Assembly: GCA_030636485.1 (NCBI GenBank)
Contig: DAOVWV010000084.1
Span: forward strand, 1 to 6,976
Direction: 5' to 3'
DNA: 6,976 nt
Origin: Methyloprofundus sp.
Lineage (GTDB): Bacteria; Pseudomonadota; Gammaproteobacteria; Methylococcales; Methylomonadaceae
The notes beneath the pieces are model-generated. The model worked only from the letters and a program-made list of their open reading frames with translations, was not told where the DNA came from and made no database searches. The number at the start of each line of letters is the position of its first letter. The stretch's first letter is position 1. The position numbers and the translations under genes are program-made. Shown piece by piece: positions 1 through 5,428 of this stretch.

Positions 1-144
1 ACAGCGCCTGAGAGAGTGCGCGCAGCTATTCAGTCAGCAAGAGCCGCTTTGTCTTAAAATGAAAAGGACTTTGGGCTGCAATTTGTAAAGCACACCCTGA
101 GTTTTTATATATAGTTTCTCAGTTAAATAAATTCCATTTGCACA

Positions 145-177
145 ACGGATAACATCCCTTTGAGGGATGGTATCCGT
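145..177. repeat. Long near-perfect palindrome (hairpin)
   Basis: ACGGATA at 145-151 followed by CATCCCT at 153-159 pairs with AGGGATG at 163-169 and TATCCGT at 171-177. Only the 152/170 pair (A against G) is mismatched, and the loop is TTG. A run of five T lies at 185-189, eight bases past the stem. It could therefore act as an imperfect terminator for a gene to the left, but the T tract is not adjacent. A dispersed palindromic repeat is the other reading. Confidence 0.6.
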
Positions 178-192
178 GAAGTTATTTTTCTG

Positions 193-242
193 ACTGCCCA
201 CTATGGTTCAGCCTTGATGGTGGGCAAAAAAAACTGCCCACC
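193..242. repeat. Three-part inverted/direct repeat (TGCCCAC / GTGGGCA / TGCCCAC)
   Basis: ACTGCCCAC occurs at 193-201 and again at 233-241, forty bases apart. Between them, GGTGGGCA at 219-226 is complementary to both copies. The middle segment can pair with the left copy (about 10 bp including one G-T pair, loop 205-216) or with the right copy (8 bp, 219-226 with 235-242, loop of eight bases mostly A), but not both. The TGCCCACCCTACG flavour resembles dispersed palindromic repeats that I recall between genes in several proteobacteria. That family assignment is from memory only. Confidence 0.55.
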
Positions 243-345
243 CTACGTGTTTTACAAGAGACTTGTCCTCTATGCGAAATACCTAAAAACTCCAATACTA
301 AAAGATGATGCATAGCAACCTACACTCTCCACTCTATTTCATATT

Positions 346-1218
346 ATGACGGAACTACAGACAGGACTGGTTATTTCTCACCTAGGTAAAGGTATCGCTG
401 TTGAGCTTGATAACACGATTATCCTGTGTCAGACCCGGCGAAAACTGGAAACACTTGCCGCAGGTGATAAGGTAAAAGTCACCATTGTTGCGCAAGGCCA
501 GGGGCGCATTGAGGAGCTACTCCCGCGTCACTCGCTATTAGCACGCCCGAATAAAGGCAATAAAATTCGCCCGGTCGCCGCCAATATCGACCAGGTTTTT
601 GTGGTTTTTGCAAGCGAACCTTTTTGTGATTTTTTATTGATAGACCAATACCTTGCCATCTGTGAAAACCATCATATCAATGCATTGTTAATCTACAATA
701 AAGCAGATTTAGTCGCATCAGACACGATTGAGAACGAGCTAGCCACTTATTTAAACCTAGGTTATCCACTTTTTCGCGTCAGCGCCATAGAAAACACGGG
801 AATTGAACAGCTGCAACAGGCTCTAAGCCATAAAATCAGCATTTTCAGTGGACAGTCCGGGGTCGGAAAATCCTCTCTGACTAATACCCTGATTCCTGAT
901 AAAGACCTCAAAACCAACACCGTCTCCGCGATAACCAAACATGGCCGCCATACCACCACAGCAGCAACACTGTATCATTTACCCAAAAGCGGGGATTTGA
1001 TTGATAGCCCCGGGGTTGCTATTTTTGGCCTCGCAGGACTCTCAGAACAACAATTAGCGCAAGGCTACAGAGAGTTCCAGCCCTTTATAGAACAATGTAA
1101 ATTTAATGATTGCAGGCATGTAAAGGATAAAGGCTGTGCTGTGCGGGAGGCAGTAGAAGCCGGAAGCATCTCTAAAACCCGCTATCAGCGGTTTTTAAAA
1201 TTACGTGAAAAAATGTAG
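346..1218 (+). CDS. rsgA: Small ribosomal subunit biogenesis GTPase RsgA
   Basis: RsgA (YjeQ/YloQ) is a circularly permuted GTPase that binds the 30S subunit late in assembly; 30S stimulates its GTP hydrolysis. The 290 residues show an N-terminal OB-fold region (about 5-60). The permuted G motifs follow: NKAD at 118-121 (G4), SA at 146-147 (G5), GQSGVGKSS at 169-177 (P-loop), the TTT of HTTTAA at 203-205 (G2 region) and DSPG at 220-223 (G3). The C-terminal zinc site is C251, C256, H258 and C264. It lacks the longer N-terminal extension of enterobacterial RsgA (about 350 residues) and is closer in length to the Bacillus form. An in-frame TAG at 313-315 leaves ATG 346 as the first start; no clear Shine-Dalgarno sequence precedes it. 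All key residues are present. Confidence 0.97.
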   Translation: MTELQTGLVISHLGKGIAVELDNTIILCQTRRKLETLAAGDKVKVTIVAQGQGRIEELLPRHSLLARPNKGNKIRPVAANIDQVFVVFASEPFCDFLLIDQYLAICENHHINALLIYNKADLVASDTIENELATYLNLGYPLFRVSAIENTGIEQLQQALSHKISIFSGQSGVGKSSLTNTLIPDKDLKTNTVSAITKHGRHTTTAATLYHLPKSGDLIDSPGVAIFGLAGLSEQQLAQGYREFQPFIEQCKFNDCRHVKDKGCAVREAVEAGSISKTRYQRFLKLREKM

Positions 1219-1219
1219 G

Positions 1220-1264
1220 CAATGGCTTCGTCATTCCCGCAGTTTTTTTAGCGGGAATCCATTG
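1220..1264. repeat. dRS3-like dispersed palindrome after rsgA
   Basis: ATTCCCGC at 1233-1240 and GCGGGAAT at 1251-1258 form a perfect 8-bp stem around a T-rich 10-base loop. CAATGG at 1220-1225 and CCATTG at 1259-1264 add an outer 6-bp stem, leaving seven unpaired bases (1226-1232) on the left arm. The motif GCGGGAATGACG on the reverse strand, and the ATTCCC...GGGAAT core, match from memory a widespread proteobacterial repeat similar to Neisseria dRS3. It starts one base after the rsgA stop codon. It might also slow transcription, but it has no T tract after the stem, so it is not a standard terminator. Confidence 0.65.
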
Positions 1265-1309
1265 TTTAAGCCTATAGATTCCTGCTAAACTAAGAGATAC
1301 CACATGACT

Positions 1310-1315
1310 TATAAT
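1310..1315 (+). promoter_or_regulatory. Candidate -10 box for the DUF2062 gene
   Basis: A perfect TATAAT lies 17 bases before the ATG at 1333. The expected -35 position (around 1287-1292) reads AAACTA, which is a poor match, and no extended -10 TG is in place. The gene is separated from rsgA by a palindrome, so its own promoter is plausible, but the support is one hexamer in an AT-rich spacer. Confidence 0.25.
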
Positions 1316-1332
1316 GAACGGATGTTAGCCCG

Positions 1333-1842
1333 ATGCCTAAAAAGCTTTTAAAAAAATACATTCCATCCCCAGAATCGATTAAGAAAAATAAAAATCTACA
1401 CTTTTTAGGTGACAAGATTCATGACCCAAACCTATGGCACTTAAACCGCCGCTCAGTTTCCGCTGCCTTTGCGATTGGCCTTTTTGCAGCCTGGATCCCC
1501 ACCCCTGGGCAAATGGTGATAGCCGCAGTAACCGCATTATACTTTCGTGCAAATTTACCCATTTCTGTTGGACTGGTATGGATTACCAATCCAATCACGA
1601 TGCCCCCAATGTTTTATTTTGCCTATCTGGTTGGTTTATGGACACTCAACCAACCCTCACCGGCGGCTGACTTTGAGTTTTCTGCTGAAAGCATCATGGC
1701 CAGTTTAGGTGATATAGGCATCCCCTTTTTAATGGGCTGCCTGGTACTAGGAGTGCTCTCATCATTACTCGGGTATTTTGGTATTCGCGGCCTTTGGCGC
1801 TGGAATGTTGTTAAGCGCTGGCAACAACGTTCAGTAAAATAA
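1333..1842 (+). CDS. DUF2062 domain-containing membrane protein
   Basis: The 169-residue protein has a basic N-terminus (about 1-40, rich in Lys) followed by the DUF2062 pattern. That pattern is an Ala/Gly-rich hydrophobic stretch at 42-56 ending in WIPTPGQM, a second at about 59-71, then WITNPITMPPMFYFAYLVG at 83-101 with the characteristic NP and PP. A last hydrophobic segment lies at about 127-152, before a short basic tail. It is predicted to be an inner-membrane protein. The family has no firmly established biochemical role, so no function is assigned. The gene starts 114 bases after rsgA, beyond a palindrome, and ends just before a two-way terminator. Only a weak GGA (1320-1322) could serve as ribosome binding site. 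Confidence 0.88.
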   Translation: MPKKLLKKYIPSPESIKKNKNLHFLGDKIHDPNLWHLNRRSVSAAFAIGLFAAWIPTPGQMVIAAVTALYFRANLPISVGLVWITNPITMPPMFYFAYLVGLWTLNQPSPAADFEFSAESIMASLGDIGIPFLMGCLVLGVLSSLLGYFGIRGLWRWNVVKRWQQRSVK

Positions 1843-1861
1843 ATCTAAAAGCTCCGCTCTC

Positions 1862-1889
1862 AAAAAAGGGGCTTCAAGCCCCCTTTTTT
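1862..1889. terminator. Bidirectional rho-independent terminator between DUF2062 gene and pcm
   Basis: Six A (1862-1867) precede the stem GGGGC (1868-1872) / GCCCC (1878-1882), with a further T-A pair possible inside. One extra C (1883) and six T (1884-1889) follow. Read from either strand this is a GC-rich hairpin followed by a U tract, placed between two converging genes. It starts 19 bases after the DUF2062 gene ends. The T run reaches into the pcm stop codon (TAA on the - strand at 1890-1888), so the pcm transcript would terminate directly after its stop. Confidence 0.9.
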
Positions 1890-2553
1890 ATCCCTTACCC
1901 GACAAAAAAGGCACAAAACTCACCGTTGCCAGAGACTCAATGTCATACCCCGATTTGGTACGGATCACACGTTGCAACACCTGATCTCTAGGGTCTCTCC
2001 CTATTGGAATGAGCATAATTCCACCAACGGCCAATTGCTCTAATAATTTTTTCGGGATTTCAGGCGGAGCCGCAGTCACCAGAATGGCATCAAAGGGCGC
2101 TTTTTCTTCCCAGCCCCAGCCACCATCACTATGTAGATAACTGATATTACGAATATTCAAGCCCCATAAAAGGTCTTTTGCTTTCTTCTGTAAAGGACGT
2201 ATACGCTCAACAGTAAACACATTGTCAACTAATTGTGCAAGTACAGCCGTCTGATAACCACAGCCCGTGCCAATTTCCAGCACATTTCCTAAATGTCGCT
2301 GATCGACTAATAACTCCGTCATTTTCGCAACAATATAAGGCTGTGAAATCGTTTGCCCATGGCCGATGTGTATTGAGTTATCTTCGTAAGCCCGATGGGC
2401 GAATCCATCCTCCATAAACAAATGCCTCGGCACATTACGTATCGCTGTCAACACCTGCTGATTGCTAATCCCTTGTTCAATTAAGCGCCCTATCATCCGC
2501 TCCCTGGTACGCATGGAGGTCATCCCTATTCCCTGAGTGTCCTTAATATTCAT
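1888..2553 (-). CDS. pcm: Protein-L-isoaspartate O-methyltransferase
   Basis: Pcm methylates L-isoaspartyl residues in damaged proteins using S-adenosylmethionine, starting their repair to L-aspartate; it is cytosolic. The 221 residues contain the family signature TISQP at 68-72 (active-site Ser70). The SAM-binding motif [17 protein letters not shown], is at 91-106 and an acidic residue ends the next strand (E116). The motif [13 protein letters not shown] follows at 155-167 and GGIMLIPIG at 177-185. The start at 2553 overlaps the surE stop by four bases (ATGA), which implies translational coupling. Met11 or Met14 would give a length closer to the E. coli protein, so the true start is not fully certain. 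It is the last gene of the surE-pcm operon; nlpD and rpoS, which often follow in gammaproteobacteria, are absent. Confidence 0.96.
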   Translation of the reverse strand: MNIKDTQGIGMTSMRTRERMIGRLIEQGISNQQVLTAIRNVPRHLFMEDGFAHRAYEDNSIHIGHGQTISQPYIVAKMTELLVDQRHLGNVLEIGTGCGYQTAVLAQLVDNVFTVERIRPLQKKAKDLLWGLNIRNISYLHSDGGWGWEEKAPFDAILVTAAPPEIPKKLLEQLAVGGIMLIPIGRDPRDQVLQRVIRTKSGYDIESLATVSFVPFLSGKG

Positions 2554-3293
2554 ACCGCCAACCAGTCCTTGAGTGTATCCAGCGCATCATAGCGCGTTAA
2601 ATCCAATTGCAAAGGGGTTACCGAAACATAGCCCTGACTGACCGCATAAAAATCCGTACCAGGCCCGGCATCTTGCTCTGCACCCGGTGGTCCCACCCAA
2701 TAAATAAGCTGACCTCTTGGATCCTGCGATTTAATCACCGGCTCTGCCTTATGCCGCTGCCCTAAGCGGGTTGCTTGAAAACCCTTAATCTCAGACCACG
2801 GCAGGTCAGGCACATTCACATTGAGTAAAATATCCTTTGCCAAAGGCTGATCTAAAAGGCGCTGTAAAATTTTACCCGCTACTTTAACAGCCGTATCAAA
2901 ATGCTGTGGATTACTGCTTACCATCGAAATGGCAACCGCTGGCAAACCCAAAAACCGCCCCTCTGTTGCTGCCGCCACCGTACCAGAATAAAGTACATCG
3001 TCCCCTAGGTTAGCACCATGATTAATACCGGCAAAAACCATATCTGGCTCTGTTTCCAGCAGCCCAGTAATGGCTAAATGCACACAATCAGTCGGCGTAC
3101 CATCCACTTTAATAAAGCCATTGGCTGCCTGATAAGCGCGTAAGGGCATTTCCAGGGTTAACGAATTGCTGGCTGCACTGCGGTTTTTATCGGGAGCCAC
3201 CACTGAAACTTCGGCAAATTCCTGCAAACCTTCAGCGAGCGCAATTAACCCCCGCGCTAAATATCCATCATCATTACTCAATAAAATATGCAT
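2550..3293 (-). CDS. surE: 5'/3'-nucleotidase SurE
   Basis: SurE is a metal-dependent phosphatase that removes phosphate from nucleoside 5'- and 3'-monophosphates and short polyphosphate; it supports stationary-phase survival. The 247 residues, a normal family length, show the N-terminal NDDG at 7-10 (metal ligands Asp8 and Asp9), Ser39 in NRSAAS and GTPTDC at 65-70. [11 protein letters not shown] at 89-99 contains metal ligand Asn91, and [10 protein letters not shown] lies at 103-112. All metal-site residues are present. The gene is first in a two-gene operon with pcm, overlapping it by four bases, and diverges from the Smr gene across a 61-bp AT-rich spacer. The ATG at 3293 is preceded by no clear Shine-Dalgarno sequence. 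Confidence 0.97.
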   Translation of the reverse strand: MHILLSNDDGYLARGLIALAEGLQEFAEVSVVAPDKNRSAASNSLTLEMPLRAYQAANGFIKVDGTPTDCVHLAITGLLETEPDMVFAGINHGANLGDDVLYSGTVAAATEGRFLGLPAVAISMVSSNPQHFDTAVKVAGKILQRLLDQPLAKDILLNVNVPDLPWSEIKGFQATRLGQRHKAEPVIKSQDPRGQLIYWVGPPGAEQDAGPGTDFYAVSQGYVSVTPLQLDLTRYDALDTLKDWLAV

Positions 3294-3354
3294 TTTTCAT
3301 TAAACCCGATAAAAATGTTAATATTAGCAATTAATTTAGTAAATAACAGCTAAC
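3294..3354. promoter_or_regulatory. Divergent promoter region between surE and the Smr gene
   Basis: This 61-bp, strongly AT-rich spacer is the only non-coding DNA between two divergent genes, so promoters for both probably sit in or near it. It contains the perfect 8-bp palindrome TAATATTA, and TAAATA-like hexamers that could act as -10 boxes on the + strand. No convincing pair of consensus hexamers at 16-18 bp spacing is visible on either strand, so exact promoters are not called. Confidence 0.4.
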
Positions 3355-3924
3355 GTGGCCGATAAACCCGAAAATAAACAAGATAACCAATTATTTCTTG
3401 AAACCATAGGCAAGGTAATCCCAATAAAAGCGGATAAACGCAGTATCGTGCCGACTCAAAAACCTAAGCCTTACCCCAGAAAAAAAGTGCCTCTGCTTGC
3501 AGATAAGTTGACGCTTGCACACACCGACTCCCTTAATGCATTATACGCTGAAGACACCTTAAGTTACACCGCCTCAGGCTTACAAAAAAACGTCCTGAAA
3601 AAAATGCGCCGTGGCCATTATGGGCTGGATGCCGAACTGGATTTACATGGGTACACCAGCACCGAGGCGAAACGGGAACTTATCCGCTTCCTGCATTATT
3701 GTGAGCTGGACGGTTGCCGCTGCGTACGCATTATTCATGGTAAAGGCTATCGTTCGGAAAATAACTTACCGGTATTAAAAAATGATATTAATACCTGGCT
3801 AAGACAACATCAGGAAGTACAGGCCTTTTGCTCCGCTGCCCAAAAAGACGGCGGAGCAGGAGCCGTTCTGGTCTTACTACACCTGTCCGGCAAATACGCC
3901 GATCAAGACGACACCCAATACTAG
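3355..3924 (+). CDS. Smr domain-containing protein (SmrA/YdaL-like)
   Basis: The 189-residue protein has a polar, basic N-terminal half (about 1-85). It is followed by a C-terminal Smr domain with LDLHG at 95-99, HGKG at 128-131 and a closing GGAGAVLVLL at 166-175. Smr domains are found in MutS2 and in stand-alone proteins that cut or nick nucleic acid. E. coli SmrB acts at collided ribosomes. The HGKG rather than HGHG motif, and the GLQKNVLKKMRRGHYG segment (75-90), look more like SmrA/YdaL than SmrB; this subtype is judged from memory. Translation starts at GTG 3355 with no obvious ribosome binding site. The 3' end overlaps the convergent uppP by 48 bp, and no terminator is visible. Confidence 0.9.
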   Translation: MADKPENKQDNQLFLETIGKVIPIKADKRSIVPTQKPKPYPRKKVPLLADKLTLAHTDSLNALYAEDTLSYTASGLQKNVLKKMRRGHYGLDAELDLHGYTSTEAKRELIRFLHYCELDGCRCVRIIHGKGYRSENNLPVLKNDINTWLRQHQEVQAFCSAAQKDGGAGAVLVLLHLSGKYADQDDTQY

Positions 3925-4677
3925 ACGATACCAGACAAAAGGCATCATGCCGATATTATTAAGTAATCTTAAAAACCAGGCGATACTCAGATAGGCAACG
4001 ACAGCAGAGATAGCCGCACCAATAAACATAAAATTCCAGCTGACAGTAATGTCAGACTGGTACAACTCCAGTGCCTTTAAGGAGCCTGCCAGGGCAATCA
4101 CTGGAATAGACAATAAAAAGGAAAATTTAGCGGCATATTCCCGTTTCAAGCCTAATAACAAACCCGCTGTAATGGTAATACCTGAACGTGATGTCCCCGG
4201 AATCAAGGCAATCGCCTGAAACAGCCCCACCATGACGGCATCCAGCAAAGTAACTGTTTTCCGTTGTTCTTTGGCACGTTTCTCTGCCCACCATAATAAC
4301 AGTGCAAACACTATCGTTGCACCAGCAATGACCAAAGGTGAACGCAGTGCTTCCTGAATGTTATCCGACAAGCTAATGCCCACCAGACCCACAGGAATTG
4401 TCCCTAAGCCAACATACCAGGCCAGCCTGGCATCATCATTCAAGCCCTTCCCCAGCATGGAACCTAACCAGGCCGAGATAATGACCGCCAAATCCCTGCG
4501 ATAATAAAGCAGTACTGCGCTTAATGTGCCCACATGCACAGCCACATCAAAGGCTAACCCCTGATCTTCCCAGCCTGCAATGACCGGTAATAAAATCAAA
4601 TGTGCCGAACTGGAAATCGGTAAAAACTCTGTCAATCCCTGTAAAACAGCTAAAGCAATTGCCTGAAAAATATCCAT
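3877..4677 (-). CDS. uppP: Undecaprenyl-diphosphate phosphatase (BacA family)
   Basis: UppP (BacA) is an integral inner-membrane enzyme. It dephosphorylates undecaprenyl diphosphate to undecaprenyl phosphate, recycling the lipid carrier for peptidoglycan and other envelope polymers; overexpression gives bacitracin resistance. The 266 residues match the family length. The catalytic signature QGLTEFLPISSSAH is at 13-26 (Q13xxxE17 motif and SSSAH) and the second signature PGTSRSG at 160-166 (Arg164). His48 is also present. The rest is a series of hydrophobic segments up to the C-terminus. The ATG at 4677 is preceded by GGAT about eight bases upstream as a weak ribosome binding site. The last 48 bp overlap the end of the Smr gene on the other strand. 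Confidence 0.97.
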   Translation of the reverse strand: MDIFQAIALAVLQGLTEFLPISSSAHLILLPVIAGWEDQGLAFDVAVHVGTLSAVLLYYRRDLAVIISAWLGSMLGKGLNDDARLAWYVGLGTIPVGLVGISLSDNIQEALRSPLVIAGATIVFALLLWWAEKRAKEQRKTVTLLDAVMVGLFQAIALIPGTSRSGITITAGLLLGLKREYAAKFSFLLSIPVIALAGSLKALELYQSDITVSWNFMFIGAAISAVVAYLSIAWFLRLLNNIGMMPFVWYRLVLGVVLIGVFAGQV

Positions 4678-4687
4678 TAATAATCCA

Positions 4688-4693
4688 ATTATA
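4688..4693 (-). promoter_or_regulatory. Candidate -10 box for uppP
   Basis: The - strand reads TATAAT from 4693 to 4688, eleven to sixteen bases before the uppP ATG. Initiation about seven bases downstream would leave a leader of only a few bases. No good -35 lies at 16-18 bp; the nearest candidate is TTGTAG, about 20 bp away and partly inside the foldback element at 4712-4851. It is a single hexamer in AT-rich DNA and may be chance. Confidence 0.25.
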
Positions 4694-4711
4694 AAAAACA
4701 GTGATAAAATA

Positions 4712-4851
4712 GGCTACAAACTTAAAGACGAGATTTTCATGAAGACTCTCATTTCCACACGCAAAGGAATGCATACAGGAACGCTCTGCGTTCCAATATA
4801 TATACTTCGCGCGAGTCAAGCAGATTTTTGTCTTGCATTAAGTATGTAGCC
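4712..4851. mobile_element. Candidate miniature foldback element (MITE-like) between uppP and lipoprotein gene
   Basis: GGCTACAAACTTAA at 4712-4725 and TTAAGTATGTAGCC at 4838-4851 are inverted repeats matching at 13 of 14 positions. TAAAATA at 4705-4711 and TAAAATA at 4853-4859 lie just outside, directly repeated, with one extra G (4852) on the right; they look like a 6-7 bp target duplication. Inside is a perfect hairpin, GGAACGC (4778-4784) / GCGTTCC (4788-4794) with loop TCT, plus matched GACTC (4744-4748) and GAGTC (4813-4817). No credible protein is encoded, so any mobility would need a transposase elsewhere. The non-coding reading is well supported; the mobile-element reading is inference from structure. 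Confidence 0.55.
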
Positions 4852-4873
4852 GTAAAATAAGTGCCTATTTTAC
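4852..4873. promoter_or_regulatory. AT-rich inverted repeat upstream of lipoprotein gene
   Basis: GTAAAATA (4852-4859) and TATTTTAC (4866-4873) are a perfect 8-bp inverted repeat separated by AGTGCC, ending 27 bases before the lipoprotein ATG. The geometry would suit a dimeric regulator's operator. However, the left arm is also the right flank of the foldback element, so the symmetry may partly reflect that insertion. No recognised operator consensus is assigned. Confidence 0.3.
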
Positions 4874-4900
4874 CTTGTTTAACTCTCACTGATTAATCTT

Positions 4901-5314
4901 ATGAATAAAAAATCTTTTTCTCCATTGTCTCTAAGCGCACTACTGCTAAGCATTGCATTAAGCTCTGGCTGTTCAACCATGACTGATAAGCAAGCGGTTG
5001 AATCTGAATCAACAGAAGCCACTATCATGCATGATTATCCTACGCGTGATCGTGTTGAGTATGTTTTTAACTGTATTGCCAAGCATGGTGGCAACCTGTT
5101 TGATTATGTATCACGCTATAACTGTGGTTGTAAAATTGATAAAATTGCCGAACAACTGACTTTTGAAGAGTACGAAGCAGCAACGACGTTCTCTATGCTG
5201 CGCAGTACACCCGGTGAAAATGGCGCGGTTTTCCGTGACCCTCAACAATCTAAAGACCTACGTAAACGTTTGAAAGCAGCAGAAGAATCTGCGGAGAATC
5301 GCTGTTTTGTGTAA
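4901..5314 (+). CDS. Small cysteine-containing lipoprotein of unknown function
   Basis: I do not recognise this 137-residue protein. It starts with a lipoprotein-type signal: MNKK, a hydrophobic stretch at about 9-20, and SSGC at 21-24 with Cys24 as the likely lipidated residue. The Ser at -3 makes the lipobox slightly atypical. A Ser/Glu/Thr-rich linker (25-45) follows, then a compact domain (about 46-137). The domain contains VEYVFNCIAKHGG (52-64), YNCGCKID (73-80), a Glu-rich helix-like stretch (84-100) and a terminal RCFV. The four cysteines left in the mature domain (C58, C75, C77, C135) could form two disulfides or hold a ligand in the periplasm. It is transcribed alone, diverging from uppP. 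No Shine-Dalgarno sequence is obvious. No function is proposed. Confidence 0.8.
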   Translation: MNKKSFSPLSLSALLLSIALSSGCSTMTDKQAVESESTEATIMHDYPTRDRVEYVFNCIAKHGGNLFDYVSRYNCGCKIDKIAEQLTFEEYEAATTFSMLRSTPGENGAVFRDPQQSKDLRKRLKAAEESAENRCFV

Positions 5315-5330
5315 GCGTTTTTAGCAGCCC

Positions 5331-5385
5331 TTGGTGGATACGCTTAGCAAATAAGAGGGAAGATAGGCTCAAGCGCATCCACCAA
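5331..5385. repeat. Large palindrome between lipoprotein gene and ygfX-like gene
   Basis: TTGGTGGAT at 5331-5339 plus CGCTT at 5341-5345 pair with AAGCG at 5371-5375 plus ATCCACCAA at 5377-5385. This is 14 of 15 pairs, with one mismatch (5340/5376). AGC (5346-5348) and GCT (5367-5369) can extend the stem past a one-base bulge, leaving an 18-base loop. It lies between two converging genes and may help end both transcripts, although neither side has a T tract. GGTGGAT...CGCTT palindromes are, from memory, a common dispersed repeat style in gammaproteobacteria. Confidence 0.6.
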
Positions 5386-5428
5386 AATCGTCATCATTAA
5401 TCCATGTTACGCTTTTTCTTGATGCCCT

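Larger units (their letters stand above)
1..345. other. Upstream intergenic region with possible tail of an earlier gene
   Basis: No complete gene is visible here. Two + strand frames are open from the window edge, one ending at the TAA at 55-57 and one at the TAA at 86-88. Either could be the last residues of a gene that starts outside the window, but 18 to 28 residues are too few to identify it. From about 90 onward the stretch is AT-rich and holds two palindromic structures, described separately at 145-177 and 193-242. An in-frame TAG at 313-315 fixes the upstream limit of the following rsgA reading frame. No convincing -35/-10 pair was found for rsgA. Confidence 0.5.

Noticed and set aside
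1..88. Possible C-terminal end of a + strand gene
   Set aside because: Two frames are open from the edge (stops at 55-57 and 86-88) and neither short peptide can be matched to a family, so it is only mentioned in the region entry and not called as a gene.
97..122. CTGAG...CTCAG inverted repeat around TTTTTATATATAG
   Set aside because: Five-base arms with a 16-base AT-rich loop are expected by chance in this composition.
193..241. Two ACTGCCCAC copies 40 bp apart as a start of a CRISPR array
   Set aside because: Only two 9-base copies exist and the middle contains their inverse complement; repeat length, number and spacing do not fit an array.
762..959. 65-codon open frame on the - strand inside rsgA
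   Set aside because: It lies entirely within the GTPase coding sequence on the opposite strand and its product resembles no family I recognise; it is a shadow of rsgA.
1434..1670. 78-codon + strand frame inside the DUF2062 gene
   Set aside because: It is fully contained in another frame of a well-supported membrane protein gene, with no ribosome binding site.
2235..2417. 60-codon + strand frame opposite pcm
   Set aside because: It is antisense to the conserved methyltransferase motifs of pcm and its product has no recognisable features.
4547..4819. 90-codon - strand frame across the uppP start and the upstream spacer
   Set aside because: It is out of frame with uppP, runs through the foldback element and gives a composition unlike a real protein. 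The palindromes explain this DNA better.
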